Source: Nematostella vectensis
Taxonomy: Eukaryota; Cnidaria; Anthozoa; Actiniaria; Edwardsiidae
DNA: 64,000 nucleotides
NCBI RefSeq assembly: GCF_932526225.1
Contig: NC_064038.1
Location: 13,207,070-13,271,069 of the forward strand
Direction: 5' to 3'
Shown here: piece after piece, positions 49,901 to 61,900 of the stretch
How positions within the stretch are numbered: the first letter of the stretch is position 1
Layout of the letters: each line of letters starts with the position of its first letter
Notes under the pieces: generated by a model
Database searches by the model: none
Told to the model about the DNA's origin: nothing
What the model saw: only the letters and a program-made list of their open reading frames with translations
Translations under genes and position numbers: made by a program

Positions 49901-52900
49901 TTTGTCTCTAAAGTGGTTTCCCATTTCTTTTCGAAGCTTATACAAAGCTTTTAGTCCGACCTTCTTTATTTCTTGCTTTGCTAGGCTGAAGTTCCCAAAG
50001 GTGCTAAAATGCACCCCAAGGTATTTATATGACTTGACAATGTCAACTTTACTGTTTCTGTATTTAAAGAGATAGTTGTTCATTGTTTTCCCAGAGTTAT
50101 TAAATATCATTATCTTAGTTTTTTTCTAGATTAACAGTGAGTTTTGCTTCATCACAAAATTCGCTTAGTTTGTCTAAATATTTTTGTAGCCCCGTGGCAG
50201 TCTTCGAGACGGTTACCAAATCGTCGGCATAAAGTAAACAACTAATAGGTCGTGAATTGAGTTCGACATCGTTGCAATTTCTTACTGTATTTAGTTCCTC
50301 GGACAAGCTGCTGAGATAAAAATTAAATAGTGTCTGGGAAATCATACATCCCTGTTTCACTCCGTTGTAACACCTAAAGGCTGGCGTTAACAGATTTCTA
50401 ATTTTGACTGAGGACTTATCATTTGTGTAAATTGATTTCAAAACTTCAAGAAATCGCCCTGTTACGCCTGAACGCTCTAGCTTATCAAAAAGTTTGTGTC
50501 TTGGTACTCTGTCGAAAGCTTTACTGAAATCAACATAACACGTAAATAGGAAGTTTTGTTTCTTTTTTGGCTTTGCTTTAACGTATTTGTCAATCAAAGA
50601 TTTTAGGATGAAAATACTATCCACTGTTCCATGCTCTTTTCTGAATCCTCCCTGCTCAGGTTTGATTATTTTTCTTTCGACAAGGTAATTGTACAATCTG
50701 TTGTTCATTATGGATGTGAAAACTTTTCCTAGTGACGAGAGTAAGGTAATACCTCTAAAATTTTCCGGTTTACTAGGATCTCCTTTTTTCAGGATCGGTA
50801 CTATCAGACCATACCTCCAGCTAGATGGGTATTCCCCACTATTCAAAATTTTATTAAACAAAATTTGTAATGGCTTTTTCAGAGTTTCTTCGCCGCACTT
50901 TAATACTTCGTTTAAAATATTATCAGCGCCGGGTGCTTTACCCGTTTTTAGACTTTTTATGGTGTTAGTTATTTCGAGTTCCGTGAATTCGTGATCCAAT
51001 GGCCCTTGCCTATTGTTTATTCGCGTTTTTTCTACTTCTTCCATTGTATTTTGTGATTCTATTGTCGCGTTTAATTGTTCGAAGTGCTGATGAAAAACAG
51101 CAGCTTCTTCGGGTCTAATTTGATGTGATTGTTTATGTGTATTGCTGTTGAAAATCCTATTTATTTGTTTCCAAGTGTTTTTAGAGTTTCTGAAATCGAT
51201 ACTGTTTACTATATTATTATAATGCGTATACTTTTTCCGCCTACAGAGTTTTTTAAAAGACTTCTTTTTTTCCTTCAAGACGGCTCCTAGCTCGCGTTGG
51301 TCAGGCTGCTTTGAAAGTAATTTGCCTAGTGAGCGTAAATTTTCTTTTTCATTTTTACATTCCTTGTCGAACCACATTTTGTTAACGCTGCTCTCTTTAA
51401 TGTCATTGTTTTGGTAGCGCAGTCCTGCGTTTTCGCATGCGGATAAGAGCGTTTCTGTAAAAAGATCTACTGATGTGTCTACGCAATTATTATTTAAAGC
51501 CGCATTTAAATTTGTTTGCACTTCTTCGGACTCGAACAATAGCTTTGACTCGCTACTGATCTCGTTATTCCAGCGCAATCTTTTGAGCTCACTTAGTTGT
51601 ACGTTTTCTGAATTATCCTTTTGTTTAAATGTAAATTTCAGGTTTAGACTGCATGAAAGCGAACAGTGATCAGTCAGGTGTGGCTCAAGCGGATTCACAA
51701 TGAAATAATCAACAATGTCTAAACTTTCATTATTTACAATTATGTAATCAACAACGCTGCTTCCGTTGTATCGAAAGCAGGTTTTCTTACCTTCAAGGTC
51801 ACCTACTACTCTGCCGTTCAAAATTCGCATATTGAGTGCAGTGCACGTTTCTATTAAATTTCTTCCTCGGCTGTCAATCACCTTAGAGTCTTGTGAATTT
51901 CTATTATTTGGAATATCAATTTGGTAATCTTTTGGTAGACCCATAAATTCGTCATTTTGTTCATCATCCAGAGCAAATTCTTGCAAAATACCCGTTCTTG
52001 CATTAAAGTCCCCTTGGATAATGACATCCCCCTTTAGAGAGAGCCTTAATATTTCAAATTCAAGTTCTTCTAGAATGTCTTCTTCATAATTATTACATCG
52101 CCCGTTTGCTGGGCTTAGATACACAGTTCCTAAATAAATGTCTTTTTGTAAGTTGAAAATATTTTTACACACTTTAACCCATAGGACATTTTCATTATCT
52201 GTTGGTATATATTTAACTCCACTGGAAATATTTTCTCTGATGTACACGGCTATACCCCCCGATTTTTTGTATCTTGTTGAATCTCTATGTTTTACAAAAT
52301 GTTTATAGTTGTTTATTTTGAGATCGGAATTTTGATTTGCATGCGTTTCCACTATCCCAAAAATGTCGTGTCTTTTAATAGTGCTTAAAGTATCATTAAA
52401 TTTTAACTTATTTCCCACAACCCTACTGTTGAAACCGTTTAAGTTCCAACAACCAAAACGAATCTTTTTCTGATTACATGTGAATTAAATTATTTAAACA
52501 TATGCACTTATCTTGGACGGTGCGCAAACCCCTGTCTTTTGAAATATTCCGCCAATGCGTCAAGTGCTCGGAAAGGTGGTGGAAGTGTCGGAAATGCTTC
52601 ATTATAGCTTGAATTCCATGGGGGTCTTTGTCTTCTTTGTCTGTTAAATTTCCTAGCTTGTTGTCCTTCTCGATTGGATTCCTTGTCTTCGCTTCTCAGA
52701 CCAACTTGTACCTTGATGTTCGTCACTAACTTTTTGGTACCAACTCGATTGTTCAAGTGGATGTCATCGTAGAAGGAGTTCTCATCGATGTTTCCAAATC
52801 GGTCCGCAGTGACTTTTTGATTGTTGATGAAATTACATAATCCCTGATTGTTCCGACAGATTTCTTCGTAATAATAATTTACGTCATCTACTTGTAAGCG

Positions 52901-55900
52901 AATCGATGTACTCCTCCATTTCCTGCGTTCCACCTTGTACGTATTGCTTATTTACAAATCGGCTTGGACAGAATCTACGGTTGTTTATACCTCTGAGAAC
53001 GGAATCACCCAGTAGTAGAACTGGTCCATTACTACTGCCACTGGTTTGCGCAGCACTGCTTGGTTGATTGGGGCGATTTTCCCGTTGCTGAGTCCTTGGG
53101 TGGCTACTAGTATCCCGAGGTGTTTCAAGTCGGCTGTTTCTGTGACTAGCATACTGTCTGTTTATATCTATTGCCTCTCTCTGACCGGATTGCCGTGACT
53201 GATCAAGTATTTCAATTCGGTGACTTTCGCTGGTTTCTTGACTGCATACTTCAATTGCTTCCGTCTGTTCGCGTGAGTGGGTTGATTGCGTGGTCTCGTG
53301 AATCTGCGCCACTGTCTCTTCTGTCTTTAGGAGTTGATCCTTAATTTCTCCTAAGTCGCCTAATATTTTGAGGATTGTTTCCGCTGTTGATGCAGATTTA
53401 TTTTTGACGGACTTAAACTCGCTTGTTACTTTGTTTGACAGGTTGGAGACTTGTTTAGCGACATCTTTAATACTTTCGCTTATTTCAAACTTGAGTGAGT
53501 CGATTTGACTTTCACAATGCATCTTCACATCGGACAGACCATTCTTTATCTTCTGTTTCCAATCCTCCAAATCAATACTTTGCTCCCCAATCTCGATCGT
53601 ATTTTTGGAAACTTGACTTTCTATTTTCGAGTTAAACTCTCTTTGAGTTGCCATAAAAGCTTCGATCTCTTCATAGCGAGCATCATGCATCGCTTTTTCG
53701 CCTTTCTCTTCGTCCTGTTTCTTGCTCGATTGTGATATCTCTTCGCCCGCTTCTGCTTGATCAGTTTCGGTCTCAGCATTTTTGTTATTGCCACTATTTG
53801 TGTTTACTAGATCGGTGAGTTTTGAGATATAACCATCTTTACCCGCACCTTGTATCTGGAGTGTATTCGTGCTGGTGTAGAAATTAACCGTCACCGATTC
53901 AAATTTAAGTACACTTGTTGCTCCATTCCTACTTATGCTGACAAATTTATCGTTATTTCCTTCCTCTAAGTAGGACAACAGAAATTCTTTTAGTTGATTA
54001 GAGTCTCCGCTCCATCTGAATTGCTTTTTCTTGTTAATACTTAATAGTTTCTTGTGCTCCGTTATCCCAACTATGTCCGCCATGACCTTGGGGTATACCA
54101 CCATAACGGGACAGTCTCAATGCCTCAACTTATCACTCGAGAAAGACGATGCCCCCCTTACTACGTGTACTAACTACCGGAGCTAGACGATGCCCCCTCC
54201 TGAAAATGCTTTACTTATCTCTCGAGAAAACGATGCCCCCCCCCCCTTAAAATGCTTTACTTATTACTCGAGAAAGACGATGCCCCCCCCCCCTCTGAAA
54301 ATGCTTTACTTATCACTCGAGCAAGACGATGCACCCCTTACTACGTATACTTACTACCGCAGCTAGACGATGTCCCCCTTCACCACATGTTCTTACCACT
54401 AGTGCTAGCCTAAGTCCTCCTGAACATGTTTTACTAAGCTGGAGCTAGTCGACGCCCACCTGACCACGTCTTAGTGACAGCTTGGGCTAGAGGACCCCCC
54501 GTGACCACTTTACTTACAACTGGAATGCGAAGATGTCTCCCCTGACCGAGTCGAAGTACCAGTCGAGCTTGAAGACCACACTGAAGACCAAACGTAGCTC
54601 TCTCGCAAGTCCAGCTCCCAGGAACTCCTGGAAGAATTACTTCGCAAAAGAAGTGAAGAATTTATCTCATACCCTCTTTCATCCATCGAAGAACAGGAAC
54701 TGTCATCGCTGAGATCTATCATCTCGTAAGGTGCCTCAGCTTGTTTGACAATTGGTACGGCCCTGTAATCCCTGTCACTCGAGGCCCTCCATAACGGGAC
54801 CAGTCGGTCGTTTGGAAGGCCAGTCAAGCTAAGGATCAGGTCGTTAGAACTCGCCTCGGTTAGATCTGGAAGGCTCTCAGGGATGCCGCTAGATATGGCA
54901 TCGCTGCTAGAGCTTGAAACCACTTTAACTGAAATAGAAGAGTGAACCCCATCAGATGACTGGATGTAAGAAAGACAGACAGACAGACAGACATACGTAG
55001 GGAAGGACGAACGGACGTAGAGAAAGACAAAGAGACGATATATGGCTAGAGATATAACAAAAGCTTACCGCTATCTCAGTTGAGAGCATAAGGACACATA
55101 AGCAAAATTTAAAAATGATAGCCAATCTATTAGTTAAACAAAGACGACAACTAAGCCTAGATTTTACCAACTTCTAAACTTCAGGTGTTTATTTCTGCTG
55201 CGATAAAAATGAATAAATGAAACAAAACAAAACAAAAGAAAACAAACAAACACTTCAACAGACCTGAAAGCAGGATGGTGAAAATAAACAAGCAAATAAT
55301 GGCGGGAAAAAAAAAAAGAACTTACAGGCCAAAAATGAAAACAAAAGAATAAACAAATTTTAAACAAACTCACCTTCAGGACACGTCTCGTTCGCCTGGA
55401 CGGTAGTCGGCTGCTTGGTAGAGGGAGAAGCTTTCACTTCACCCCCTGCCAGAGATGACACACCCTTGGAATTCTTAGAATCCGATTCTCGGAAAAGCTG
55501 CTCAGGACAAGCCTGATTGATCGACCACCTGTCGTCATCACTTGTAAGGACCATCGAAGATGACAAAGTAGCGCTTATTTCAAGGTTCTTGTGCAGACGC
55601 ATTTGCCCTTCACTCCTTGAAACAAGGCTAGACTTGCCAGAATCTCTGATAGTCTCTTGAGAAGGGGAATTCCAGGGCTCCCTTTTCCTCTCTGGCTGGT
55701 TTTGGGCGTTGGTGTTTCTCGCCCGTGACGTGGTGGGGGATGATGTATCCGCCGTCTCAGACTCAGAAGACGACACATCTGCTAAAGACAAAATGATAAT
55801 CTAAATTCCTTTCCCGTCTGGCGGCCTAGTGTGTTAAATCCCTCGAACTTTCATAAAAAAAAACAAATTTATCACTAGAGCTAGATGATGCCAGCCCTCA

Positions 55901-58900
55901 TCTGCATCGGACAAAATGATTATCTTATACCCATACCCGTCTGATGGCCTAGCGTGTTAAATCCCTAGCCCTTCGACCCCGCCCCCAAACATAAGGGCAC
56001 GGGATAGAATCTCAGTTAATTAAGAGAATAAGGAACCATCAGCAAAAAAATCAAAATGATATCCAATCTATTATTAAAACAAGCGATAACTAAGCCTATA
56101 TTTTACCAACTTCCAAACATAAGGTGTTTATTACTGCTGCGATAAAAATGAACAAATGATATAAAAAATTAAAACAACCCCACACTTCAACAGACCTGAA
56201 AGCCGGATGAGGAAAACAAACAAGCAAGTAATGGCGGAAAAAAACACACACATTAGAACTATCTAGGCAACATGATAACAAAAAGAGAAACAAACTCACC
56301 TTCAGGACACGTCTCGTTCGCCTGGATGGTAGTCGGCTGCTTGGTAGAGGGAGAAGCTTTCACTTCACCCCCTGCCAGAGATGACACATCCTTGGAATTC
56401 TTAGAATCCGATTCTCGGAAAAGCTGCTCAGGACAAGCCTGATTGATCGACCACCCGCCGTCATCACTTGTATGGACCATCGAAGATGACAAAGTAGCGC
56501 TTATTTCAAGGTTCTTGTGCAGACGCATTTGCCCTTCACTCCTTGAAACAAGGCTAGACTTGCCAGAATCTCTGATAGTCTCTTGAGAAGGGGAATTCCA
56601 GGGCTCCCTTTTCCTCTCTGGCTGGTTTTGGGCGTTGGTGTTTCTCGCCCGTGACGTAGTGGGGGATGATGTATCCGCCGTCTCAGACTCAGAAGACGAC
56701 ACATCTGCTAAAGACAAAATGATAATCTAAATTCCTTTCCCGTCTGGCGGCCTAGTGTGTTAAATCCCTCGAACTTTCATAAAAAAAAAACAAATTTATC
56801 ACTAGAGCTAGATGATGCCAGCCCTCATCTGCATCGGACAAAATGATTATCTTATACCCATACCCGTCTGATGGCCTAGCGTGTTAAATCCCTAGCCCTT
56901 CGACCCCGCCCCCAAACATAAGGGCACGGGATAGAATCTCAGTTAATTAAGAGAATAAGGAACCATCAGCAAAAAAATCAAAATGATATCCAATCTATTA
57001 TTAAAACAAGCGATAACTAAGCCTATATTTTACCAACTTCCAAACATAAGGTGTTTATTACTGCTGCGATAAAAATGAACAAATGATATAAAAAATTAAA
57101 ACAACCCCACACTTCAACAGACCTGAAAGCCGGATGAGGAAAACAAACAAGCAAGTAATGGCGGTAAAAAAAACACACACATTAGAACTATCTAGGCAAC
57201 ATGATAACAAAAAGAGAAACAAACTCACCTTCAGGACACGTCTCGTTCGCCTGGATGGTAGTCGGCTGCTTGGTAGAGGGAGAAGCTTTCACTTCACCCC
57301 CTGCCAGAGATGACACATCCTTGGAATTCTTAGAATCCGATTCTCGGAAAAGCTGCTCAGGACAAGCCTGATTGATCGACCACCCGCCGTCATCACTTGT
57401 ATGGACCATCGAAGATGACAAAGTAGCGCTTATTTCAAGGTTGTTGGGCAGACGCATTTGGCCTTCACTCCTTGAAACAAGGCTAGACTTGCTAGAATCT
57501 CTGAAAGTCTCTTGAGGAGGGGAATTCCAGGGCTCCCTCTTCCTCTCTGGCTGGTTTTGGGCGTTGGTGTTTCTCGCCTGTGACGTATTGGAGGATGATG
57601 TATCCGCTGTCTCAGACTCAGAAGACGACACATCTGCTAAAGACAAAATGATAATGTTATTTCCTTCCCCGTCTGTCGGCCTAGTGTGTTAAATCCCTCG
57701 AACTTTCATAAAAAAAAAAAAAAAAATTACCACTAGAGCTAGATGATGCCAGCCCTCCCCCCATCCAACCAGGTGTTGTTAATGGCGGAAAAGACGATGT
57801 CCCCCTAGACCAGGTGTTCTTAATGGCGGAAAAGACGATGTCCCCGTTGACCAGGTGTTCTTAATGGCGGAAAAGACGATGTCCCCCTTGACCAGGTGTT
57901 CTTAATGGCGGAAAAGACGATGTCCCCCTTGACCAGGTGTTCTTAATGGCGGAAAAGACGATGTCCCCCCCTTGACCTGGTGTACTAACTACCGGAAAAG
58001 ACGATGTCCCCCCTTGACAAAGTGTACTAGCTACCGGAAAAGACGATGTCCCCCATTTGACCAAGTGCACTTACTCACAGAAAAGACGATGTCCCCCCTT
58101 GACCTGGTGTACTTACTACCGCAAAAGACGATGTCCCCCCTTGACCTGGTGTACTAACTACCGGAAAAGACGATGTCCCCCCTTGACCTGGTGTACTTAC
58201 TACCGCAAAAGACGATGTCCCCCCTTTGACCAGGTGTACTTACTACCGGAAAAGACGATTCCCCCCTTGACCAAGTGTACTTACGACCGGAAAAGACGAT
58301 ATCCCCCATTGAACAAGTGTACTTACTAACGGAACTAGTCGATGCCCCATTTGACCAAGTGCACTTACTCACAGAAAAGACGATGTCCCCCCTTGACCAG
58401 GTGTTAAAAACATTTTTGGGAAAGATATTTAATGCTATATTAAAGGTATCATGCCATTCAATGACGAATACGAACTGATTATGATAACTTATATCGATTT
58501 TGGATGTTCTATGCATGATTTCGAAAGGTAGGCTATTTATAACCATATGTCCTTAAATGACGTCATAATGATGTCATATTGTGTTGCTATATATCATTTT
58601 GTTTCTCTTTGTCAGATAATGATTCTTTGAAAATTTGGTCATAATAGCTCCAATGGTTAAAAAAGTTACGGATTGGGGGCCGAAAGAGCTTTAGAAAAAG
58701 CCACAGAAAGCCCGGTCTGAATAGGGTTAAACAAACTCACCTTCAGGACTAGTATTGTTCGCCTGGATGGTAGTCGGCTGCTTGGTAGAGCGAGAAGCTT
58801 TCACTTCAAACCCTTCAGGAGATGACACAGCCTTGGAATTCTTAGAATCCGATTCTCGGAAAAGCTGCACAGGACAAGCCTGATTGGTTGACCACCCGTC

Positions 58901-61900
58901 GTCGTCATTTGCCAGGACCATCGAAGATGACAAAGAAGCGCTTATTTCAAGGTTGTTGGGCAGACGCATTTGCCCTTCACTCCTTGAAAAAAGGCTAGAC
59001 TTGCTAGAATCTCTGATAGTCTCTTGAGGAGGGGAATTCCAGGGCTCCCTTTTCCTCTCTGGCTGGTTTTGGGCGTTGGTGTTTCTCGCCAGTGACGTAG
59101 TGAAGGATGATGTATCCGCTGTCTCAGACTCAGAAGACGACACATCTGCTAAAGACAAAATGATAATGTTATTTCCTTCCCCGTCTGTCGGCCTAGTGTG
59201 TTAAATCCCTCGAACTTTCATAAAAAAAAAAAAAAATTACCACTAGAGCTAGATGATGCCAGCCCTCCCCCCATCCAACCAGGTGTTGTTAATGGCGGAA
59301 AAGACGATGTCCCCCTAGACCAGGTGTTCTTAATGGCGGAAAAGACGATGTCCCCCTTGACCAGGTGTTCTTAATGGCGGAAAAGACGATGTCCCCCTTG
59401 ACCAGGTGTTCTTAATGGCGGAAAAGACGATGTCCCCCTTGACCAGGTGTTCTTACTACCGGAAAAGACGATGTCCCCCCCCTGACCAAGTGTACTTACT
59501 AACGGAAAAGACGATGTCCCCCCTTGACCAGGTGTACTTACTAACGGAAAAGACAATGTCCCCCCTTGACCAAGTGTACTTACTAACGGAAAAGACGATG
59601 TCCCCCCCTGACCAAGTGTACTTACTAACGGAACTAGGCGATGCCCCCTTGACCAGGTGCACTTACTAAAAGAACTAGACGATGCCTCCCCCACCTACGT
59701 GTACTTATACCGGAGCTAGACGATGCCCCCCCCCCTTTGAAAATGCTTTACTTATTACTCGAGAAAGACGATGCCCCCCTTACTACGTGTACTTACTACC
59801 GGAGCTAGACGATGCCCCCCCTGAAAATATTTGACTTATAACCGCAGCTAGACGATGTCCCCCTTCACCACATGTTCTTACCACTAGTGCTAGCCTAAGT
59901 CCTCCTGAACATGTTTTACTAAGCTGGAGCTAGTCGACGCCAACCTGACCACGTCTTAGTGACAGCTTGGGCTAGAGGACCCCCCGTGACCACTTTACTT
60001 ACAACTGGAATGCGAAGATGTCTCCCCTGACCGAGTCGAAGTACCAGTCGAGCACACTGAAGACCAAACGTAGCTCTCTCGCGAGTCCAGCTCCCAGGAA
60101 CTCCTGGAAGAATTACTTGGCAACAGAAGTGAAGAATTTATCTCATACCCTCTTTCATCCATCGAAGAACAGGAACTGTCATCGCTGAGATCTATCATCT
60201 CGTAAGGTGCCTCAGCTTGTTTGACAATTGGTACGGCCCTGTAATCCCTGTCACTCGAGGCCCTCCATAACGGGACCAGACGGTCGTTCGGAAGGCCAGT
60301 CAAGCTAAGGATCAGGTCGTTAGAACTCGCCTCGGTTAGATCTGGAAGGCTCTCAGGGATGCCGCTAGATATGGCATCGCTGCTAGAGCTTGAAACCACT
60401 TTGACTGAAATAGAAGAGTGAACCCCATCAGATGACTGGATGTAAGAAAGACAGACAGACAGACGTAGGGAAGGACGAACGGACGTAGAGAAAGACAAAG
60501 AGACGATATATGGCTAGAGATATAACAAAAGGCATCTTACCGCTTAGGCCAGTTCCTTCATGTTCTGAGCTATCATTTCCAGGTAGAATGGAAATATCAG
60601 CATCCCCATCACCATCGCTAACGTGATCGCTTGAGATCTTCTCAGACGTTTCAGTGTCAGCAACTGAGTTCTCGACCACTAGAACTTGAGGGCCTTCTGC
60701 TTCGAAGTCTTTCGGAGCGTTTATTGTTGCGCCAGAAGCAAGATTTCGGGAACTGTTTACCACTGCTTCGTGCCACGTCATTTCAAACTGGCGTTCGAAG
60801 TCCCGTCGCTGGTTCTGTACAACTACGCACGCCATGGACATCGCATTCTTCACTACTAGTTCGGCCGTGTTCTTGGTAATGAGTGTTTTCTTGGTTTCTC
60901 TCTCATCTTCTTTGGTCTTCTTTTCTATTGCGTCAAGCCACTGTAACTCGACCTTCCGTTCGAAGTCCCTTCGCTGGTGTTGCACAACAACGCACGCGTT
61001 AGTCATGGCACCATTCACAATCCAGTAAGCTTGATTCTTGGTAACTAAGGCTTTCTTTGCCTCATTCTTAGCTCTCGCTTCTTCCTCTTTTTTCTTGACT
61101 GCCTCGTACCACTTCATCTCGACTTTTCTTTCGAAGTCCCTTCGCTGGTGTTGCACAACAACGCACGCGTTAGTCATGGCACCATTCACAATCCAGTAAG
61201 CTTGATTCTTGGTAACTAAGGCTTTCTTTGCCTCATTCTTAGCTCTCGCTTCTTCCTCTTTTTTCTTGACTGCCTCGTACCACTTCATCTCGACTTTTCT
61301 TTCGAAGTCCCTTCGCTGGTGTTGCACAACAACGCACGCGTTAGTCATGGCACCATTCACAATCCAGTAAGCTTGATTCTTGGTAACTAAGGCTTTCTTT
61401 GCCTCCTCCTTAGCTCTCGCTTCTTCCTCTTTTTTCTTGACTGCCTCGTACCACTTCATCTCGACTTTTCTTTCGAAGTCCCTTCGCTGGTGTTGCACAA
61501 CAACGCAAGCGTTAGTCATGGCACCACTCACAATCCAGTAAGCTTGATTCTTGGTAATTAAGGCTTTCTTTGCCTCCTCCTTAGCTCTCGCTTCTTCCTC
61601 TTTTTTCTTGACTGCCTCGTACCACTTCATCTCGACTTTTCTTTCGAAGTCCCTTCGCTGGTGTTGCACAACAACGCAAGCGTTAGTCATGGCACCACTC
61701 ACAATCCAGTAAGCTTGATTCTTGGTAACTAAGGCTTTCTTTGCCTCCTCCTTAGCTCTCGCTTCTTCCTCTTTTTTCTTGACTGCCTCGTACCACTTCA
61801 TCTCGACTTTTCTTTCGAAGTCCCTTCGCTGGTGTTGCACAACAACGCAAGCGTTAGTCATGGCACCACTCACAATCCAGTAAGCTTGATTCTTGGTAAC

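Larger units (their letters stand above)
48866..54125 (-). mobile_element. CR1-like non-LTR retrotransposon, near full length
   Basis: It has two ORFs, a short 5' leader (ORF1 ATG about 20 bp from the edge) and a 3' tail of six TTGA-type repeats on the minus strand. It sits inside the type II minisatellite: the left array stops at CTTTACT and resumes at ACTTATC, so ACT is either a tiny target duplication or microhomology. The high coding integrity (one clear one-base break per ORF) suggests recent insertion. Confidence 0.93.

Noticed and set aside
42646-59158. Independent small genes starting at each 408-bp exon
   Set aside because: The apparent starts are TTG codons inside the acceptor TTTGTCTTTAG; phase 1-1 boundaries show they are internal exons.
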